Shown here piece by piece: positions 1-8,780 of a DNA stretch of 61,290 bases. A program made the position numbers and the translations under genes. The stretch is from SYFY01 sp031385325. Lineage in GTDB: Bacteria; Pseudomonadota; Gammaproteobacteria; Pseudomonadales; Azotimanducaceae. Location of the stretch: NCBI GenBank assembly GCA_031385325.1, contig JANNBJ010000064.1, positions 1 through 61,290 of the forward strand. Reading direction: 5' to 3'. Under the pieces are notes generated by a model. It was not told the DNA's origin. It saw only the letters and a list, made by a program, of their open reading frames with translations, and did no database searches. Every line of letters begins with the position of its first letter. Positions within the stretch are counted from its first letter, which is position 1.

Positions 1-339
1 CCGGTGGGAAGAGCGGTCCATTTTTCCCCGATTTCTCGTTGCCCCCGTGTTTCCTTTGGAAAGGCCCACTATGCGCCTCGAAATCGTGAAAAACTGTCCT
101 CGCTCTCCCACTCGGCTCGCGACGATCGCTCAAGTCCGACAAGCTCCTAGAGGATAGCTCGACGTTGTCGAGCATCATTGACCGCGACGATCCGTTCAAG
201 AAGGCCGTTTGGGCCAGTAGCTTCCATAAGCCATAATGACCATTTTCCGCGAATATTAGCGTATACAATGTACTAGACAAACGGGGCAAATTGGTATAAT
301 ACTGATGTAGAAGTTCACCAAAAATGGGAATGTTAGCGA
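1..339. other. left-edge region without a recognised gene
   Basis: No complete gene is visible. One plus-strand frame stays open from about position 93 to a TAA at 234-236 and could be the tail of a protein, but I see no start and recognise no family. The segment precedes the AbiE pair and may be part of the same accessory insertion, which is inference only. Confidence 0.35.
274..300 (+). promoter_or_regulatory. putative sigma-70 promoter of the abiE pair
   Basis: A perfect TATAAT lies at 295-300, with TAGACA at 274-279 as a possible -35 box. The 15 bp spacer is shorter than ideal. The promoter would start transcription about 30 bp before the TTG start of abiEi. AbiEi antitoxins commonly autoregulate, but I could not define a convincing inverted-repeat operator here. 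Confidence 0.45.
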
Positions 340-1155
340 TTGGGATATCGGGCTGACGAGATTGCCTTGCCTGCGGGACGCCAGCGTTTGACCACGCTCG
401 TGCGCCAAGCGGGTGATGTTATCCACGTCACCGAGGCCGCCGGCATTCTCAACCTTGATCGATCCTCCGCTTCCAAAATGCTGGCTCGTTGGGCGACACA
501 AGGTTGGCTGCGTCGGGTTAGTCATGGGGCCTATGTGGCCGTTCAACTGGATTCCCTGGCCAGCGAGCAGGTTCTCGAAGACCCTTGGGTGCTCGTGCCG
601 TCGCTCTATGCCCCTTGCTACATCGGCGGCCGAACAGCAGCGGTCCATTGGGATTTGACCGAGCAAATCTTCAACGACATCGTGGTGCTTACGGCGCGCT
701 CGATCCGGGGACGGGCGCAGCGCCATCACGGCGCGGCATTCACCCTGAAACATATCAAAGAGGCGAAGCTGTTCGGCACGAAGACGCTTTGGCGCGGCCA
801 TACCCGTGTGGCCATTTCTGACGTCCATAAGACCATCGTTGATATTCTGGATGACCCGTCCATCGGCGGCGGCATCCAGCATGTAGCGGACTGCCTTCGG
901 GCTTACCTGCGCAGCTCAGATCGCAACGATGAGAAGCTCATCGAGTATGCGGATCGCCTTGGAAACGGAGCTGTGTTCAAGCGTCTCGGCTACCTGGTCG
1001 AAGACGACGCTACGTCGGCGGAATTGGCGCAAGCCTGCCGGGTACGCCTGACAAAGGGCAACATTAAAATCGATCCATCGCTCGATTGCCCAAAGCTCAT
1101 AACACGCTGGCGACTGTGGGTGCCGCCATTCGCCATCGGCAGTGAACGCCAATGA
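340..1155 (+). CDS. abiEi: AbiEi-family antitoxin (type IV toxin-antitoxin)
   Basis: This 271-residue protein resembles AbiEi antitoxins: an N-terminal winged-helix region (about residues 10-70, with LDRSSASKMLARW followed by LRRVSHGAYVAV) and a C-terminal domain (about 80-270) of the type that counteracts the AbiEii nucleotidyltransferase. The start is a TTG at 340; an in-frame TAG six bases upstream rules out a longer protein, although a later start cannot be excluded. The stop overlaps the next start as ATGA, so antitoxin and toxin are translationally coupled. Known AbiEi proteins bind their own promoter and block the cognate toxin without forming a stable complex with it. Family assignment rests on domain layout and gene pairing. 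Confidence 0.85.
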   Translation: MGYRADEIALPAGRQRLTTLVRQAGDVIHVTEAAGILNLDRSSASKMLARWATQGWLRRVSHGAYVAVQLDSLASEQVLEDPWVLVPSLYAPCYIGGRTAAVHWDLTEQIFNDIVVLTARSIRGRAQRHHGAAFTLKHIKEAKLFGTKTLWRGHTRVAISDVHKTIVDILDDPSIGGGIQHVADCLRAYLRSSDRNDEKLIEYADRLGNGAVFKRLGYLVEDDATSAELAQACRVRLTKGNIKIDPSLDCPKLITRWRLWVPPFAIGSERQ

Positions 1156-2612
1156 TCGATCGTCGCGAAATTCTCGACATGGCGACGCGCATGTCTCTCA
1201 ACCCAGACGTCGTCGAGAAGGACTACGTCCTGGGTTGGATGCTGGCGGGGATCAACGCCCACGACGAACTCCGCGATAGCTGGGTGTTCAAGGGCGGCAC
1301 CTGCCTGAAGAAATGCTTCTTCGAAACCTACCGCTTCTCTGAGGACCTCGACTTCACTCTGCGCGATGGAGTGCAGATCGAGGATGGGTTTCTGCAGCGT
1401 GTGTTCGGGAAGATCGGTGAATGGATCTACGAAAACACCGGGATCGAAATTCCCCCAGAGGCCATCGCGTTCGACATCTACACCAACCCGCGTGGTTCCA
1501 TCTCCTGCCAAGGCAAGCTCGCCTACCGTGGCCCCCTACGAAAGGGCGGGGGTGGGGTGCGTGGCCTTCCGCGTGTGAAGCTCGACCTGACGGCGGATGA
1601 GCACCTGGTGCTCGCGCCGGTCGCGGCTCCAGTGTTTCACCCCTACACCGACACGCCGGATGGCGGCATCCAGATCACTGCCTACGCCTACGAGGAGGTG
1701 TTCGGGGAAAAAGTGCGCGCGTTGGCGGAGCGGACGCGACCGCGAGATCTGTACGACGTCATCAACCTGTTCCGGCGTACGGACGCATTGCCTGCCCCGG
1801 CAGTCCTGCTCGATGTCGTGGCGCAGAAATGCAGGTTCAAAGGACGCGCGGCTCCGGTCCTTACGGACTTCGATCCACACCGCGAAGTGCTGGCGAACCT
1901 GTGGGAAAACATGCTTGCTCACCAGCTCCCGATGCTTCCGCCTTACGAGCAATATTGGGACGAGCTTCCGGCCTTCTTCGACTGGCTCAGTGGTGGTGCG
2001 CTGCCTCGGATGCCGGCTGCGTTTGTCATGGGTGCGGGCGAGACCGTGCTGCGCGAACGCATCTTGAATCTACCCGCCTCGCCGGCGATCCAGAGCATGA
2101 TCGAAATCGTCCGGTTTGCAGCGGCCAACCGGTTGTTAGTCGAGCTCGACTACGACGGTACGACCCGCCACATCGAACCGTACTCCCTGCGTCGTACGAG
2201 GGACGGCAACATCGTTCTCCACGCCTACAACGTCGAAAGCGCGGGGCATCGGAGCTATCGTATCGACCGGATGCGGGGAGCCCGCGCCACGAACCAGACT
2301 TTCGTGCCGCGCTACGAAATCGAGCTTTCGCCTCAAGGGGCTGTGCGGATCGCGGACACCGTCAGGAAAGCGTCGACATCCCTCGCGTATCCAGCGTCGA
2401 GCACGGGACAGCGACGCCCAGCTTCGCCCTTTGCTGCGCCCCGCCAAAAAGCCGCAAAACCGTTCGGGCAAGCGACCTACGTCTACCAATGCACGATCTG
2501 TCAGAAGAAGTTCCGGCGTGACCGGATGAACGGACAGCTAAACGCCCACAAAAACGACTGGGGTAGCCAATGTTCCGGTCGGAATGGGTTCCTGGTCGAT
2601 ACCAAAGACTAG
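1152..2612 (+). CDS. abiEii: AbiEii-type nucleotidyltransferase toxin with WYL and zinc-finger-like C-terminus
   Basis: This 486-residue protein is much longer than a usual AbiEii (about 300). Residues 1-300 carry the toxin motifs: KGGT (47-50), SEDLDF with acidic D65 and D67, RVKLDLT (141-147) and RPRDLYD (196-202), typical of DNA-polymerase-beta-fold nucleotidyltransferases that modify RNA or tRNA in this family. Residues 317-390 look like a WYL domain (VELDYDGTTRHIEPYSL, then HRSYRIDRM), the ligand-sensing module of many phage-defence regulators. Residues 444-480 form a zinc-finger-like tail (C447, C450, H466, C474). A linker rich in Ala, Pro, Lys and Arg separates WYL and finger. It overlaps abiEi by 4 bp. 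The fusion suggests that toxicity or target choice is gated by a bound nucleic acid or nucleotide, which is inference. Confidence 0.85.
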   Translation: MIDRREILDMATRMSLNPDVVEKDYVLGWMLAGINAHDELRDSWVFKGGTCLKKCFFETYRFSEDLDFTLRDGVQIEDGFLQRVFGKIGEWIYENTGIEIPPEAIAFDIYTNPRGSISCQGKLAYRGPLRKGGGGVRGLPRVKLDLTADEHLVLAPVAAPVFHPYTDTPDGGIQITAYAYEEVFGEKVRALAERTRPRDLYDVINLFRRTDALPAPAVLLDVVAQKCRFKGRAAPVLTDFDPHREVLANLWENMLAHQLPMLPPYEQYWDELPAFFDWLSGGALPRMPAAFVMGAGETVLRERILNLPASPAIQSMIEIVRFAAANRLLVELDYDGTTRHIEPYSLRRTRDGNIVLHAYNVESAGHRSYRIDRMRGARATNQTFVPRYEIELSPQGAVRIADTVRKASTSLAYPASSTGQRRPASPFAAPRQKAAKPFGQATYVYQCTICQKKFRRDRMNGQLNAHKNDWGSQCSGRNGFLVDTKD

Positions 2613-2980
2613 GCCGCCCGAGCCGACGTACAGAATACGCTGGTAGGGATAGTGGTTCGGAGTTGGCCACCGCAGCGCGGGCACCGTTGATAGTGCGCCC
2701 TGGGCGTGCGGGGTTGCTGAGTGGTTGACGCGCGCATCGCTGGAAGATGCATGCCTTGGAGCGACGGGCGCAGCGGCCATCAGCCTGCAGATCTGTCCGC
2801 CAGTTGCGTCATCGGGTCTCGGCCAGGGCTCAGACTGCGATCAACTCTGCGCTGGAATGGAATCGATTCACATCGCGACCTTGTCGTGAATTCAGCGGAA
2901 CCTGGCGAATTACCAGCGCTTGCTGAATCGATGGCCTGTTTATGATGGGCCGGTCCCACCCAATCAACGAGGTCAGTCCC
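2613..2980. other. intergenic region downstream of the abiE pair
   Basis: A 368 bp stretch with no gene I can support and no tRNA or terminator I recognise. A CGTACAGA half-site of the window-wide palindrome occurs at 2627-2634 but lacks a matching left arm and sits 350 bp from the next gene, so I treat it as chance. Confidence 0.4.
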
Positions 2981-3394
2981 ATGGCCAACAATGTCGTTCA
3001 CTTCGCGATTCACGCCGATGATCTGGAGCGCGCACAGCAGTTCTATCGCTCAGTGTTTGGCTGGCGATTTGAAGCCTGGGGTCCGCCGGATTTTTTCCGC
3101 ATCCACACTGGGGATGCCGATCATCCTGGTATTGAAGGCGCCCTGGAAAAACGTCACGCGCCAGCGCGTGACGGTGATGCGGCGAGCCGCGGATTCACTT
3201 GTACCATTTCGGTTGCCGACATCGCGGCGACACGTGCGGCATTGATCTCAGGTGGAGCGAAGATTCGCTTTGATGGGGCGATTCCGACAGTCGGCAAGAT
3301 TCTCAGTTTTGAAGATCCTGAAGGGAACATCGTGTCGGCGATGCAATATGAGCCGCAGCACCTTGCAGCGATGTTGGCTGGTGGAAAAGGCTAG
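2981..3394 (+). CDS. VOC (glyoxalase/bleomycin-resistance) family protein
   Basis: A 137-residue protein of the vicinal-oxygen-chelate superfamily. It opens with VVHFAIHADDLERAQQFYRSVFGW, split here as VVHFAIHADDLER and AQQFYRSVFGW, the typical first beta-strand with a metal-site His followed by the helix. It ends with FEDPEGNIVSAMQ, the usual second metal-ligand Glu strand. The start at 2981 gives MANNVVHF, which fits the family better than the in-frame ATG 39 bp upstream. Substrate is unknown: such proteins include glyoxalases, dioxygenases and antibiotic-binding proteins. It stands alone, 30 bp before an APH-like kinase, with which it may be co-transcribed. Confidence 0.8.
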   Translation: MANNVVHFAIHADDLERAQQFYRSVFGWRFEAWGPPDFFRIHTGDADHPGIEGALEKRHAPARDGDAASRGFTCTISVADIAATRAALISGGAKIRFDGAIPTVGKILSFEDPEGNIVSAMQYEPQHLAAMLAGGKG

Positions 3395-3424
3395 CCGCGC
3401 GCGCTGTGGGCGAGTAGCTGACCC

Positions 3425-4318
3425 ATGAACCAGCCGTGGGACGCCGACTTTGTCCTCGATCAGTCTGCAGTCTTGATGCTTGCTCGCAGGTGCGGACTCA
3501 TGGGTACACCGGCCGCTCTCGGAGCGGGTTGGGACTACGCAACGTTTGTCTGCGATGACACGGTGATGCGTATTCCGAAGCGGCTGAATACCGCACAGGT
3601 GTTGGCGGACGAGCTTGAACTGCTGCTGCGTCTTCCCAACGATCTTCCTCTGGCGGTTCCGAGGCCTCGCGCGGATCTGGTGTCGGTCGATGGCATTCCC
3701 TACCCGGCGATGGTGTATCCGTTACTCAAGGGCACACAGCTGTGCGCGCTTCCAGGAACTGCCAGGCTGGACGCGATCGTCATCGGTCAGCAATGGGGTC
3801 AGTTCCTGCTTGCGCTGCATAATCTGCCGATGGATGAAGCGCCAGACCCGTTTTCGTTCGATGAATGGACCGGGTTCGTGATGGAACATCTGAGTACCAT
3901 TGATGCGCACGGCGATCATCCTTTGGGAGATGCGCTTCGAGAGCTGTTGCTGCGTCCGCTACCGGCCTTCGACTCCCGGCAGGTGCTTTGCCACATGGAT
4001 CTCAACGATGAGCATGTTCTGATCGACACTCGTGCCGGCCGGATCACATCGATCATCGACTGGGGAGATGCTGGACCGGGGCCGTGGTGGTTTGATTTCA
4101 CCGGCCTGTGGTTATGGGGTGACTCGAAGGCGCTTGAAAGCGCCTTGAGGGTTTACGGCCGTGATCTGACGAGCAGCGAGAAAGCCTGGTTCGGGCGACA
4201 TGCGCTGATCGTTAGCATCGGCGCGTTGTACTACGAAGTGTGTCTTGATCCGGCAAGCGAAGCGAGCCGCACCTGGCGTGCTCGTCTCGAGCGATCGATG
4301 CGCGCCACTGGACGATGA
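3425..4318 (+). CDS. aminoglycoside phosphotransferase-like (APH family) kinase
   Basis: This 297-residue protein has the APH/choline-kinase fold. The catalytic loop is CHMDLNDEHVL, with H190, D192 and N194, and the metal-binding motif is IIDWGDA, with D212. Family members phosphorylate aminoglycosides, macrolides or small metabolites; nothing in the sequence fixes the substrate. It follows the VOC gene by 30 bp and ends 12 bp from the convergent haloalkane dehalogenase, with no obvious terminator between them. A chromosomal APH-like protein of this kind need not confer antibiotic resistance. Confidence 0.8.
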   Translation: MNQPWDADFVLDQSAVLMLARRCGLMGTPAALGAGWDYATFVCDDTVMRIPKRLNTAQVLADELELLLRLPNDLPLAVPRPRADLVSVDGIPYPAMVYPLLKGTQLCALPGTARLDAIVIGQQWGQFLLALHNLPMDEAPDPFSFDEWTGFVMEHLSTIDAHGDHPLGDALRELLLRPLPAFDSRQVLCHMDLNDEHVLIDTRAGRITSIIDWGDAGPGPWWFDFTGLWLWGDSKALESALRVYGRDLTSSEKAWFGRHALIVSIGALYYEVCLDPASEASRTWRARLERSMRATGR

Positions 4319-4330
4319 GCGCAGCGGCGT

Positions 4331-5299
4331 TCAGCCGGAAGCTTCGATCCGCGCCAGCATGAAATGGACGATGTCCGCACCATGCGTGTTCTGCAGAAAG
4401 TGTCCCGCATCATTGATGCGATCAAACGTGCCTCCCATCTGTCTGGCCCATTGCTGACCCCAATCCTCGACGAACACGTCATCCGCACAACCCCAGATGA
4501 AATGCGCGGGCTTTGGTTGCGCGAGGAGCGTTCTGTAGTGCAGTGTCTGTGCGGCACCGTTGCCGTTGTCTTGGTTGTCGAAGGGGATCGACAAGGGAAA
4601 CCGCCGCAGCCCGTTGAAGGCCTTGTCATCAAGCCCCTTGAATGGTGCGGCGAATCCTCGGTACACCGCCGCGGCCTTGCCTTCAAAGTCAGGCGCTTCG
4701 CCTTTGATCAGTGCGGGAAAGATGGCCTCTCGCGGGGCAAGGCCTGCGCTGAGTACCAGTAACAGTCCGACCTCTGGTCTGGGTCGTGCAAACAAGCCAC
4801 CCTCGTGCCAGTTTTTGTTCCAGTTACGAATCGCCTCGGTGTAGACAAATTCAGGGTGGTGCAGCCAGGTGTTCATGATGACGAGACGCTCGAAGCGCTC
4901 CGGCATCATCGCCGCCTGCGCCAGACCCGTCGGGCCACCCCAGTCCTGACACACCAGCGTGATTTGTTTGAGGTCGAGACTGGTGATCAGCGAAGTGAGG
5001 ATCTCGGTGTGCCGTGCGATCGTGTACCAATGGATGTCGGTCGGTTTGTCGGATCGACCAAAGCCCATGTGATCCGGTGCGATGCAGCGGTAGCCTGCGT
5101 TAACCAGCAGCGGAACCATGTCGCGATAGAGGTATGACCACGTGGGCATGCCGTGGGTAAGGAGCATGACTGGCGCATCCTTCGGGCCTTCGTCCACGTA
5201 GTGCATGCGCAGGTCTTGCCAGGTGTGGTATTGCGGGGTGAATGGAAAGTCCGTGAGATCTTCGAAATTCGTGTCAGGCGTGCGAAGAAAATCGGTCAT
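4331..5299 (-). CDS. haloalkane dehalogenase-like alpha/beta hydrolase
   Basis: This 322-residue alpha/beta hydrolase has the haloalkane dehalogenase signature: oxyanion motif HGMPTWSY (49-56), nucleophile D119 followed by W120 in LVCQDWGG, acid D273/D274 in WGCADDVF, and H300 in DAGHFLQ. An Asp nucleophile followed by Trp separates true dehalogenases from Ser esterases and fits the HLD-I subgroup. The reaction would be hydrolytic release of halide from haloalkanes. The start at 5299 (MTDFLRTPDTNFEDL) is preferred over the longer in-frame start because it matches the family N-terminus. The gene is divergent from thyA across 103 bp and convergent with the APH gene. Confidence 0.85.
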   Translation of the reverse strand: MTDFLRTPDTNFEDLTDFPFTPQYHTWQDLRMHYVDEGPKDAPVMLLTHGMPTWSYLYRDMVPLLVNAGYRCIAPDHMGFGRSDKPTDIHWYTIARHTEILTSLITSLDLKQITLVCQDWGGPTGLAQAAMMPERFERLVIMNTWLHHPEFVYTEAIRNWNKNWHEGGLFARPRPEVGLLLVLSAGLAPREAIFPALIKGEAPDFEGKAAAVYRGFAAPFKGLDDKAFNGLRRFPLSIPFDNQDNGNGAAQTLHYRTLLAQPKPAHFIWGCADDVFVEDWGQQWARQMGGTFDRINDAGHFLQNTHGADIVHFMLARIEASG

Positions 5300-5402
5300 G
5301 GATTCCTCAGGTGTTGCCTCGGGAAGGCGAGCCGGTAACACTATAAGCAAGATCGCTGAAACCCGACCACCGAACTCAAGCTACCCCGGACGCCCACAGG
5401 AC

Positions 5403-6197
5403 ATGAAACAATACCTCGATCTCCTGCGGGATGTTCGCGACAACGGCGTTTATCGTGGCGACCGTACTGGCACCGGCACCACGTCGGTATTCGGTCGGCA
5501 GATGCGGTTTGATCTGCGTGAGGGCTTCCCGCTTATCACTACCAAGAAGATGTTCCTGCGTGGCATCATTCATGAGCTGCTGTGGTTTCTGTCAGGGAAC
5601 ACCAACATCGGCTACCTCACCGAGCATGATGTCCACATCTGGGACGAATGGGCCGACGACAAGGGCGAACTGGGGCCGGTGTACGGCGCACAGTGGCGCA
5701 GTTGGCGCACCCCCGATGGGCAGACCATTGATCAGATTACCCGTGTACTGAAAGACCTCCGGCACAATCCGAATTCCAGACGCCACATCGTCAGTGCGTG
5801 GAACGTTGCGGAAGTCGACAACATGGCGCTGCCGCCGTGTCACCTGTTGTTCCAGTTCTACGTGGCGGAAGGCAGGCTGTCCTGTCAGCTGTATCAACGC
5901 AGTGCAGACATGTTCCTCGGTGTCCCGTTCAACATCGCGTCTTACGCGTTGCTGACCGTGATGATCGCCCAGGTGTGTGATCTGGAAGCCGGTGAGTTTG
6001 TGCATACCCTTGGGGACACACACATCTACGCCAACCACGTTGAACAAGTGAACAAACAACTATTGCGCGAACCCCACCCCTTGCCACGCATGGTTCTCAA
6101 TCCGGCAGTGCGGGATCTCTTCGCGTTTCGGATCGATGACTTTGAACTCAAGGACTATCGCTGCCACGGTTTGATCAAGGCACCGATTGCAGTCTGA
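5403..6197 (+). CDS. thyA: thymidylate synthase
   Basis: This 264-residue protein matches the length of E. coli ThyA. It methylates dUMP to dTMP with methylene-tetrahydrofolate. Catalytic C146 lies in ALPPCHLLFQFYV. Other folate- and dUMP-site motifs are RTGTGT near residue 21, RRHIVSAWN near 126 and GDTHIYANH near the C-terminus. The start at 5403 gives MKQYLDLLRDV, the conserved N-terminus; the longer open frame upstream crosses the divergent dehalogenase start. It is followed 42 bp later by folA, which regenerates tetrahydrofolate from the dihydrofolate made here. Confidence 0.97.
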   Translation: MKQYLDLLRDVRDNGVYRGDRTGTGTTSVFGRQMRFDLREGFPLITTKKMFLRGIIHELLWFLSGNTNIGYLTEHDVHIWDEWADDKGELGPVYGAQWRSWRTPDGQTIDQITRVLKDLRHNPNSRRHIVSAWNVAEVDNMALPPCHLLFQFYVAEGRLSCQLYQRSADMFLGVPFNIASYALLTVMIAQVCDLEAGEFVHTLGDTHIYANHVEQVNKQLLREPHPLPRMVLNPAVRDLFAFRIDDFELKDYRCHGLIKAPIAV

Positions 6198-6239
6198 AAA
6201 TCTCTGCATGTCTGAAGGCCGCGGGCGCCAGGTGAACCG

Positions 6240-6755
6240 ATGATCGACGATATCCGAGTCTGTCTGATCTGGGCCATGGCGCGAAACCGTGTCATCGGTC
6301 GTGGCAATACCCTGCCATGGCGGCTGCGGTCTGAAATGCAACACTTCAAGCGCACCACCATGGGCAAGCCCGTCATCATGGGACGCAAGACCTTCGAGTC
6401 GTTTGCTTCGCCGCTGCCCGGACGCACCAACATATTGCTTACGCGTGATGTGGGTTATGCGGCTGCTGGTGTCACGGTGGTCACGACGCTGGATGACGCG
6501 TTGGAAGTTGCCGCCGCACAGTGTTTCATTGATGGGCAATCGGAAATATTCGTCATCGGTGGCGCAGAAATTTATGCGTTGACGTTGCCGAGAGCGGATC
6601 GCCTGGTCATGACTGAGGTGCACGCCGACGTCGAAGGTGACACGTTTTTCCCGGAATTTGACCGAACGGCCTTCCGGGAAATGAGCCGTGTCGAGCATCC
6701 GGCGAGTGACAGGGACAGCTATCCCTTCACTATCGTCGTGCTCGATCGAATCTGA
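6240..6755 (+). CDS. folA: dihydrofolate reductase
   Basis: This 171-residue DHFR reduces dihydrofolate to tetrahydrofolate with NADPH. Recognisable features are the N-terminal strand with ARNRVIGRGNTLPW, the LRSEMQHFKRTTMGKPVIMGRKTFES region (key part GKPVIMGRKTFES), the active-site acid in the first helix, and the FVIGGAEIYAL cofactor strand. It sits between thyA and the S9 peptidase gene in an apparent thyA-folA-peptidase-NAD kinase-fabV transcription unit. The thyA-folA pairing is common in Proteobacteria. Confidence 0.96.
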   Translation: MIDDIRVCLIWAMARNRVIGRGNTLPWRLRSEMQHFKRTTMGKPVIMGRKTFESFASPLPGRTNILLTRDVGYAAAGVTVVTTLDDALEVAAAQCFIDGQSEIFVIGGAEIYALTLPRADRLVMTEVHADVEGDTFFPEFDRTAFREMSRVEHPASDRDSYPFTIVVLDRI

Positions 6756-6776
6756 CTGCTACCGCGGGAGAAGCGA

Positions 6777-8780
6777 ATGATAAAACAGCGGGCTACCTTG
6801 ATGCTGTCGACACGGCGGTCAAGGGGGTGGCTGCTGGGCTCTTTGCTCGGGCTGATCATGACCATGCCGGTCCAGGCCGAGCCCGCCCTGGCGTTTGCAT
6901 CCCCAACGCCAACGATCACAACGCTTGATGTGCCACCTGTCCCCGACCGCGTGCTGGAAACTCTCAGGCCATGGCAAAACGTGCGCAGTGCCCAGCTGTG
7001 GGGATGGTGGGATGAATCGGTTCTGATCACCACCCGATTTGGCGAAACGAACCAGTTGCATGCCGTGCGATCACCGCTGGGTATGCGCCGACAGCTCAGC
7101 TTTCTTCGCGAGCCCGTGGCGCAAGTGTTTCCGCCGCCCGCCACAACTGCTGGCGGTGTGGTCTTGCTGGTTGACCAGGGTGGCAGCGAGTTCTATCAGC
7201 TGCTCTGGCAGGACATGAAAGACGGCAGTAACCGGCTGCTTACGGACGGCAAATCGCGTTACGGTCAAGTGGTCTGGAAACCGGATGCCAGTGCGTTCGC
7301 GTATAGCACCACTGAACGTAATGGTCGGGACACCGACCTGCACCTGCTCGACCTCAAAGGAAAGAAGACAGCCCTGTTGGCAAGAGATGGGGAGACACTC
7401 GGTTCTGAGGGTTTCAGTGCAGATGGCAAGACGCTGCTGGCCATCAGTTACGCAACCACCAATGCCGGTGAGCTGCTCGCACTGAATCTGGACACGGGTC
7501 TTGCGCGTTCGCTGGTACCAACCGCCGGGAAGACCGTGCGCTCTGCCCGATTTGGACCAGCACCACACCAGGTCACTTTCATTGGCCAGTTCACCAGCGA
7601 TTTTGCACATCTTTATCAGCTCGATCTGAATACCGGCGATGTGCGCGATCTGACACCGGGTCTGGACGCGGATGTCGAGCTCGTAGAAATTTCCCCCGAT
7701 GGACAGACGATTGCGACTGTCGTCAATGATGAGGGGTACTCCCGAGTCTGGACCGTGCGTGCGGGGGGCGATGCACACCGCGTCGTTGCGAATCAGCCAG
7801 ATGGGGTGATCACCGGGCTCTCCTTCAGTGGCGACGGCCTCCGGCTTGCGTTTGCAGTGGATGGGCCAACGCACCCCGGAGACGTCTATGTTCATTCACT
7901 TGTTGAGTCGGCAGACACCGAATCGACTCCAGCACGCTGGACCTTCAGTGAAGTTGGCGGGATGGATGAGAGTACTCTGGTTGGCGCGGAGCTCATTCAC
8001 TACCCGACCTTCGACCTGGTCGATGGCAAGCCCCGCCAAATTCCTGCCTTCATTCAACGACCGAAAGGTGCTGGTCCTTTTCCCGTGCTGATCCTCGTTC
8101 ATGGTGGTCCGGAGGGCCAGTATCGACCGCAGTTCTCGACGCTCGTGCAATCGCTTGTTGCAACCCTTGGCATAGCGGTGGTCGCGCCCAACGTGCGGGG
8201 TTCGGATGGGTACGGTCAGGCGTGGCTGGATGCGGACAATGGCTTTCGACGCGAAGATTCGGTGCGGGATATTGGCGCGCTGCTCGACTGGATAACACAA
8301 CAACCTGAACTGAAGGCTGATCGTGTCGCCGTGATGGGTGCGTCGTATGGGGGTTATATGACGCTGGCGAGCCTGGTCCATTTTGGCGATCGCCTGCGTG
8401 CGGGTGTTGATCGGGTGGGCATCAGTAATTTTGTGACGTTCCTTGAGAACACGCTGCCGTATCGTCGAGACTTGCGCCGCGTTGAATATGGAGACGAACG
8501 TGATCCCGCGATGCGCAAACATCTGCAGGCGATCTCGCCGCTCACCCATGTCGCGCAGCTGCGCAGTCCGCTTCTGATATCACATGGGGCCAACGATCCG
8601 CGTGTGCCCGTGGCCGAGAGTCTGCAGATTCGTTCTGCATTGGCGCAGCGGCAGATCCCGGTCTGGTATCTGCAGGCCTCCGACGAAGGCCACGGTTTTC
8701 GCAAGAAGGGGAACATTGATTATCAAGCGGCCGTGACCTGGCTTTTTCTCAAACAACATCTGATTGAAGAGGACGAATGA
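6777..8780 (+). CDS. secreted S9 (prolyl oligopeptidase family) peptidase
   Basis: This 667-residue serine peptidase has an N-terminal signal peptide (hydrophobic residues about 18-33, cleavage near VQAEP). A beta-propeller region (about 60-390) is followed by an alpha/beta hydrolase domain with S523 in GASYGGYM, D607 in GANDPRVP and H639 in DEGHGF. The layout is that of dipeptidyl or acylaminoacyl peptidases, which process short peptides in the periplasm. The start at 6777 has a GGGAGAA ribosome site. It follows folA by 21 bp and overlaps the next gene as ATGA, so it is co-translated with the NAD-kinase-fold gene. Confidence 0.9.
   Translation: MIKQRATLMLSTRRSRGWLLGSLLGLIMTMPVQAEPALAFASPTPTITTLDVPPVPDRVLETLRPWQNVRSAQLWGWWDESVLITTRFGETNQLHAVRSPLGMRRQLSFLREPVAQVFPPPATTAGGVVLLVDQGGSEFYQLLWQDMKDGSNRLLTDGKSRYGQVVWKPDASAFAYSTTERNGRDTDLHLLDLKGKKTALLARDGETLGSEGFSADGKTLLAISYATTNAGELLALNLDTGLARSLVPTAGKTVRSARFGPAPHQVTFIGQFTSDFAHLYQLDLNTGDVRDLTPGLDADVELVEISPDGQTIATVVNDEGYSRVWTVRAGGDAHRVVANQPDGVITGLSFSGDGLRLAFAVDGPTHPGDVYVHSLVESADTESTPARWTFSEVGGMDESTLVGAELIHYPTFDLVDGKPRQIPAFIQRPKGAGPFPVLILVHGGPEGQYRPQFSTLVQSLVATLGIAVVAPNVRGSDGYGQAWLDADNGFRREDSVRDIGALLDWITQQPELKADRVAVMGASYGGYMTLASLVHFGDRLRAGVDRVGISNFVTFLENTLPYRRDLRRVEYGDERDPAMRKHLQAISPLTHVAQLRSPLLISHGANDPRVPVAESLQIRSALAQRQIPVWYLQASDEGHGFRKKGNIDYQAAVTWLFLKQHLIEEDE

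Noticed and set aside
2627..2634. CGTACAGA half-site after the abiE pair considered as a regulon member
   Set aside because: No left arm, 350 bp from the next start; about two chance 8-mer matches are expected in the window.
7071..7895. 274-residue open frame on the minus strand inside the S9 peptidase gene
   Set aside because: It lies wholly antisense to a gene with clear catalytic motifs and has no recognisable domain; high GC produces such frames.
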